This document shows positions 60,845 to 64,000 of a DNA stretch of 64,000 nucleotides, one piece after another (the stretch's first letter is position 1; every line of letters starts with the position of its first letter). Origin of the DNA: Poriferisodalis sp965208555. GTDB taxonomy: Bacteria > Actinomycetota > Acidimicrobiia > Acidimicrobiales > Poriferisodalaceae. The position numbers were made by a program, and so were the translations under genes. The stretch is from the NCBI RefSeq assembly GCF_965208555.1, contig NZ_OZ242342.1:930001-994000 (forward strand), in the 5' to 3' direction. The notes under the pieces were generated by a model. It was not told the DNA's origin. It saw only the letters and a list, made by a program, of their open reading frames with translations, and searched no databases.

Positions 60845-60883
60845 CCGAAGCGGGCCGGCGGAGAGGAAACCGGCCCGCTTCGG
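60845..60883. terminator. strong bidirectional terminator hairpin
   Basis: CCGAAGCGGGCCGG (60845-60858) is the exact reverse complement of CCGGCCCGCTTCGG (60870-60883), a perfect 14-bp stem with an 11-nt loop CGGAGAGGAAA. It lies 16 nt after the EamA stop and 24 nt past the stop of the convergent secreted-protein gene. There is no T-run on either side, as in many actinobacterial terminators. Confidence 0.85.
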
Positions 60884-60907
60884 AGGCTGCTCAACCGCAG
60901 CGGGGGG

Positions 60908-61501
60908 CTATGCAACGTCGGCTGAGCCGAAGATCCCTTTGCCGCCGCGATGCAGGCCGCGGCGGCCATGCCCGCGCTCTTCGCCTTCAGGGCGTTCGGG
61001 CCGCTCGCCATTGACGAACGCCGTGATCCGGGTGGTCAGCTCGTCGGTGTCGACCTCACGGTCGTGCTCGGCCGCTTTCTCGCTGATGGCGGTCACGAGC
61101 GCATCCACCACATCGGAGACCTCGACACCGTGCTCGGCGGCGATGTCGGCCAGCGTCGATCCGCCCTTCAGCTTCTCGCGCAGGGTCTCGGCGTCGATGC
61201 CCAGCAGCTCGGTGAGCGTGTCGCTCATGCCGAGCCTTCCGAGCTTGCCGCCTCGGCGAGTGCCGTCACGATCGCACGTGCCGTCGGAGCCGTCGGCATC
61301 GTCAGCGGCAGTGTCGTCGGCTTGCTGCTGGCCAGCGTGGCTGTCGTCGTTCTGGGTCTGCGCGCTCGCGCTGCCCGCGCTGAACGCAACGACCGCAGTC
61401 GCTGCGAGCAGCGCGGCGACCAGAAGCGCCAGCCATCGCTTGCGCGGGCCCCTGTCTCGCCGAGCCTCGATGGGTTCGTCGATCTCGCCGGAATCGGTCA
61501 T
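60908..61501 (-). CDS. secreted or membrane-anchored unknown protein
   Basis: The 197-residue protein has a charged start (1-22), a hydrophobic stretch (23-41), and SAGSASAQTQ, a good signal-peptidase I site near 48. An acidic Asp/Ala-rich linker (51-80) leads to a helical region: LTELLGIDAETLREKLKGG and STLADIAAEHGVEVSDVVDAL (97-135), which looks like a small helix-turn-helix repeat seen in exported actinobacterial proteins. The tail is basic and His/Gly/Arg-rich. ATG 61501 has AAAGGAC upstream. Function unknown. It converges on the terminator at 60845. Confidence 0.7.
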   Translation of the reverse strand: MTDSGEIDEPIEARRDRGPRKRWLALLVAALLAATAVVAFSAGSASAQTQNDDSHAGQQQADDTAADDADGSDGTCDRDGTRRGGKLGRLGMSDTLTELLGIDAETLREKLKGGSTLADIAAEHGVEVSDVVDALVTAISEKAAEHDREVDTDELTTRITAFVNGERPERPEGEERGHGRRGLHRGGKGIFGSADVA

Positions 61502-61612
61502 GCCGCCAGTCCTTTCGCCGGGGGTGTGCGACAACCCCGAGCGTGGCGACCGAACCTGAGAGGACCCTGAAGCGAAGCTGAGAAGTCGATGAACGAGCTG
61601 TCGGGCGGCGCG

Positions 61613-62914
61613 TCAGCCGGCTTCGGAGTGCGTGACGGGTTCCTCGCCCATCCACTCCCGCAGCGTGTTCTTCAGCTTCGTCTGCTGGATGAACAGGTCG
61701 TGCTCGGGACCGGCCGGATCGGCCGACTGGGGCGCCTTCAGGTAGAACGACAGCCACTCCTGCACGCCGCCTTGACCGGCCCGCTGGGCGAGGTCCAAGA
61801 ACAGCGCCAGGTCCAGCACGATCGGCGCCGCCAGGATCGAGTCGCGGCAGAGGAAATCGATCTTGATCTGCATCGGGTAGCCGAGCCAGCCGAAGATGTC
61901 GATGTTGTCCCAGCCCTCCTTGTTGTCGCCACGGGGCGGGTAGTAGTTGATGCGCACCACGTGGTCGATCTCGCTGTAGAGCTCGGGATAGGTCTCGGGC
62001 TGCAGGATCGTGCCCAGCACGCCGAGCTTCGACGTCTCCTTGGTCTTGAAATTCTCGGGATCGTCCAGCACCTCACCGTCGCGGTTGCCCAGGATGTTGG
62101 TGGAGTACCAGCCGCGCAGGCCCAGCATGCGGGCCTTCAGGCCAGGTGCTACCAGGGTTTTCATCAGCGTCTGGCCGGTCTTGAAGTCCTTGCCGGCGAT
62201 GGGCACACCGCGGCGCTGGGCCAGCTCGGTCATGGCGGGGATGTCGACCGACAAATTGGGCGCTCCGTTGGCGAAGGGCACGTCGCTCATCAGCGCCGCG
62301 TAGGCATAGAGCTGGCTGGGCGAGATGTTGTCGTCATCGGCTGCGAGCCCGGCTTCGAACGCCTCCACGCCGGCATGCACGTCGGACGGCTCCTGGTATG
62401 CCTCGGTAGAGCCGCACCACACCATCACGAGCCGATCGCATTCGTTCTCGGTGCGGAAGCGCTCGATGTCTTCCATCAGCGCCTGGGCCGCTTCGAGCTT
62501 GCCCATCGGCGGTTTGATGCGGGTGCCCTCCAGCCGGCTCACCCAGCGGGTGTCAAACACGGCATCCATCGCGACGATGCCTTCCAGCTCGCGCGAGATC
62601 ACGCCGAGATCGCGGTCTTCCAGCACACCGGCGGTGCGGGCGCCTTCCAGCGCGTTCGGGGTGATGGGATCCCAGCCGCCGAACACCAGGTCGTCGAGTG
62701 AGGCCAGGGGCACAAAGTCGCGGATGAGCGGGTTGCGGCCTTCGGCCCGGCCGCCGAGGCGGATGTGGGCCATCTGGCTGACCGAGCCGATCGGTTCCGC
62801 CAGCCCGGCACGCGCCGCCAGCACCCCGGCAATGAACGTGGTGGCCACCGCCCCCATGCCAGGCGTGAGCACGCCGAGCTTGCCGGTCGCGGGCGCGATC
62901 TGCGGTTGGTTCAT
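61613..62914 (-). CDS. ino1: inositol-3-phosphate synthase
   Basis: The NAD-dependent enzyme makes L-myo-inositol 1-phosphate from glucose 6-phosphate, the first step to phosphatidylinositol and mycothiol in actinobacteria. The 433-residue protein follows the family throughout: LGVLTPGMGAVATTFIAGV (Rossmann start, 13-31), MVWCGSTEAY, SPSQLYAYAALMSDVPFANGAPN, GKDFKTGQTLMKTL and ILGNRDGEVLDDP. LVRINYYPPRGDNKEGWDN is present with one substitution (VVRINYYPP). It is larger than the ~360-residue mycobacterial form and resembles the other bacterial type. Confidence 0.93.
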   Translation of the reverse strand: MNQPQIAPATGKLGVLTPGMGAVATTFIAGVLAARAGLAEPIGSVSQMAHIRLGGRAEGRNPLIRDFVPLASLDDLVFGGWDPITPNALEGARTAGVLEDRDLGVISRELEGIVAMDAVFDTRWVSRLEGTRIKPPMGKLEAAQALMEDIERFRTENECDRLVMVWCGSTEAYQEPSDVHAGVEAFEAGLAADDDNISPSQLYAYAALMSDVPFANGAPNLSVDIPAMTELAQRRGVPIAGKDFKTGQTLMKTLVAPGLKARMLGLRGWYSTNILGNRDGEVLDDPENFKTKETSKLGVLGTILQPETYPELYSEIDHVVRINYYPPRGDNKEGWDNIDIFGWLGYPMQIKIDFLCRDSILAAPIVLDLALFLDLAQRAGQGGVQEWLSFYLKAPQSADPAGPEHDLFIQQTKLKNTLREWMGEEPVTHSEAG

Positions 62915-62971
62915 GGCAAGAACGCTACGGGGCGCTGGTGCAAGGGGGTCAAGTCCCCAAGCTCAGGGAGT

Positions 62972-64000
62972 TCAGGCTGCCATCGGGGCGGCCGGCGTGA
63001 ATTCGGCGTCGAGGCGCTTGACGCCGTGAATGAACGACGCCTGCAGCAGGTCCGGTTCACCTGCGGCGACTATGTCGGGCAGCCGCGTGAACAGCTCCCG
63101 GTACATCGTGGTGATCTGGCGCCTGGCCAGGTGCGCGCCGAGGCAGAAGTGCGGTCCGGGACCGCCGAAGCCGTACTGCGGATTCGGGTCACGCAACACG
63201 TCGAACTTGAAGGGATCGTCGAACACGGCGGGGTCGCGATTCGCAGCGATGTAGAACATCGCCAACTTGTCGCCCTCGTGCATCTGACGCCCGCCGCACT
63301 CGACGTCACGGGTCACCGAGCGACGCATGTAGCTCACCGGGCTCGCGACGCGGACGATCTCCTCGACCGCAGTGGGCGCAACGCCCTCGAAGTCGGCCAT
63401 CCAGGTGGCACGCTGGTCGGGGTTGTCGGTCAGGAACTTGAGCCCCCACGCCGTGGAGTTGCGGGTGGTCTCGTTGCCGGCCACCACCAGCAGCACGAAG
63501 AAGCTGGCGAGATCGGCCTCGCTGAGACGGTCGTCTTCGAGCTCGGCGTTCACGATCATGCTGGTCAGGTCGGTGCCGTCGCCGCCCTGCTTGGCCGCGG
63601 CGACCTCCTTCATGAGCTCGGCCAAGTCGGCGCCAGCTTGCAGCAGTGCCGTGGCGAGGTCGCCGTCAGGCGGCTGGAAGTCGGGGTCGGAGATGCCCAG
63701 GATGATGTTGGTGCGATCGAACACGAACTTGTACTCAGAACCGGGTATGCCCATGAGGTCGCACACGATGCGCAGCGGCAGTGCGGCCGCCACGTCCCAC
63801 ACGAACTCGCAGGTGCCCTGCTCGCAGATCGAGTTCACGATCTCGCGGGCGCCTTCACGGATGCCGCCGTCGAGCTGTTCGAGCATCTTGGGCGTGAAGC
63901 CCTTGGCCACGATGCGCCGCAGCCGTGCGTGACGAGGGTCGTCCATGGCGATCATCGAGCTGAAGAACTCGGTGAACTCCGGCGGGTTGTCGCCCAGGGT
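62972..64000 (-). CDS. cytochrome P450, N-terminus beyond the window
   Basis: A heme monooxygenase; 342 C-terminal residues are visible and the frame stays open to base 64000. The I-helix has VVAGNETTRNS with the acid-Thr oxygen pocket, the K-helix ExxR is in AVEEIVRVASP, and the heme loop is FGGPGPHFCLGAHLARRQ with the Cys thiolate. SSMIAMDDPRHARLRRIVAKGFTP near the visible start resembles the CYP125/CYP142 and related actinobacterial families that oxidise sterols or fatty acids. Exact substrate unknown. Confidence 0.93.
   Translation of the reverse strand, partial: TLGDNPPEFTEFFSSMIAMDDPRHARLRRIVAKGFTPKMLEQLDGGIREGAREIVNSICEQGTCEFVWDVAAALPLRIVCDLMGIPGSEYKFVFDRTNIILGISDPDFQPPDGDLATALLQAGADLAELMKEVAAAKQGGDGTDLTSMIVNAELEDDRLSEADLASFFVLLVVAGNETTRNSTAWGLKFLTDNPDQRATWMADFEGVAPTAVEEIVRVASPVSYMRRSVTRDVECGGRQMHEGDKLAMFYIAANRDPAVFDDPFKFDVLRDPNPQYGFGGPGPHFCLGAHLARRQITTMYRELFTRLPDIVAAGEPDLLQASFIHGVKRLDAEFTPAAPMAA

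Noticed and set aside
62943..62958. GGGG-TCAAGT-CCCC as a terminator before the P450 and ino1 genes
   Set aside because: Only 4 bp, no extension, and both neighbours are on the same strand with no clear need for it.
1..64000. tRNA, rRNA, riboswitch or insertion-sequence features
   Set aside because: I found no cloverleaf, rRNA core sequence, known riboswitch motif or transposase/terminal-repeat pair in reading the gaps.

Overview
This is a dense, GC-rich (about two-thirds G+C by eye) window from what looks like a free-living, aerobic, heterotrophic actinobacterium, possibly an Acidimicrobiia-type lineage. The lineage is inferred from gene content: four luciferase-like F420/flavin oxidoreductases, inositol-3-phosphate synthase, a CYP125/142-like P450, an actinobacterial ethylmalonyl-CoA-pathway gene pair, PPK2, frequent GTG starts and short Pro/Thr-rich lipoproteins. 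I see no rRNA, tRNA, CRISPR array, insertion sequence or prophage. Genes are packed tightly, many with 4-nt ATGA/GTGA overlaps. No gene-free stretch reaches 300 bases; the longest are about 170-180 nt (2650-2829 and 29905-30077).

The most notable content is two selenoprotein genes, each of which looks like two broken genes unless an in-frame UGA is read as selenocysteine. The first (709-1227) is a UGSC-motif protein. The second (35910-37052, minus strand) is a GrdB/PrdB-family protein with a UxxC motif (Sec149-Pro-Leu-Cys152). Both UGAs are followed by a hairpin of bacterial SECIS geometry, with the loop G about 19-20 nt after the UGA. The second gene sits in a tight run PhyH dioxygenase - SDR - selenoprotein - MFS transporter, which may be an undescribed redox pathway.

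Layout. 1-2.1 kb: a partial unknown gene, the UGSC selenoprotein and MutY. 2.1-5.9 kb: divergent Mch-like hydratase and Mcd-like acyl-CoA dehydrogenase around a striking 80-nt inverted repeat, then two poorly known genes. 5.9-8.4 kb: a small diguanylate cyclase, an SDR and an LLM oxidoreductase. 8.4-14.4 kb: a complete branched-chain amino-acid ABC transporter operon livJHMGF on the minus strand, with an enlarged LivM. 14.4-25.6 kb: EamA exporter, rhomboid protease, AlkD-like protein, SulP, two lipoproteins sharing a C-terminal domain, an LLM enzyme, an M18 aminopeptidase, a histidine phosphatase and AmtB. 25.7-28.9 kb: cystathionine gamma-synthase/lyase and beta-synthase genes coupled to an aldoxime dehydratase. 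28.9-34.5 kb: EamA, a DUF433/DUF5615-type toxin-antitoxin pair and a giant fused indolepyruvate:ferredoxin oxidoreductase. 34.6-38.8 kb: the selenoprotein operon. 38.8-43.6 kb: a 1027-aa double glycosyltransferase divergent from a Wzm/Wzt-type polysaccharide exporter. 43.7-55.1 kb: LLM monooxygenase, SDR, homogentisate dioxygenase, MFS, 2-hydroxyacid dehydrogenase, LLM, SDR, second SulP, PPK2 and a methyltransferase. 55.1-60.8 kb: a Rieske-ThDP fusion enzyme divergent from an operon of SixA-like phosphatase, GcvT-like protein, ornithine cyclodeaminase-like protein and EamA transporter. 60.8-64 kb: a strong 14-bp terminator hairpin, a secreted unknown protein, inositol-3-phosphate synthase and a P450 cut by the window end.

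Taken together the window suggests a nutrient-scavenging life style (amino-acid, ammonium and anion uptake), broad oxidative catabolism, surface polysaccharide export and a selenium requirement. The selenocysteine machinery itself (selA, selB, selC, selD) is not in this window.
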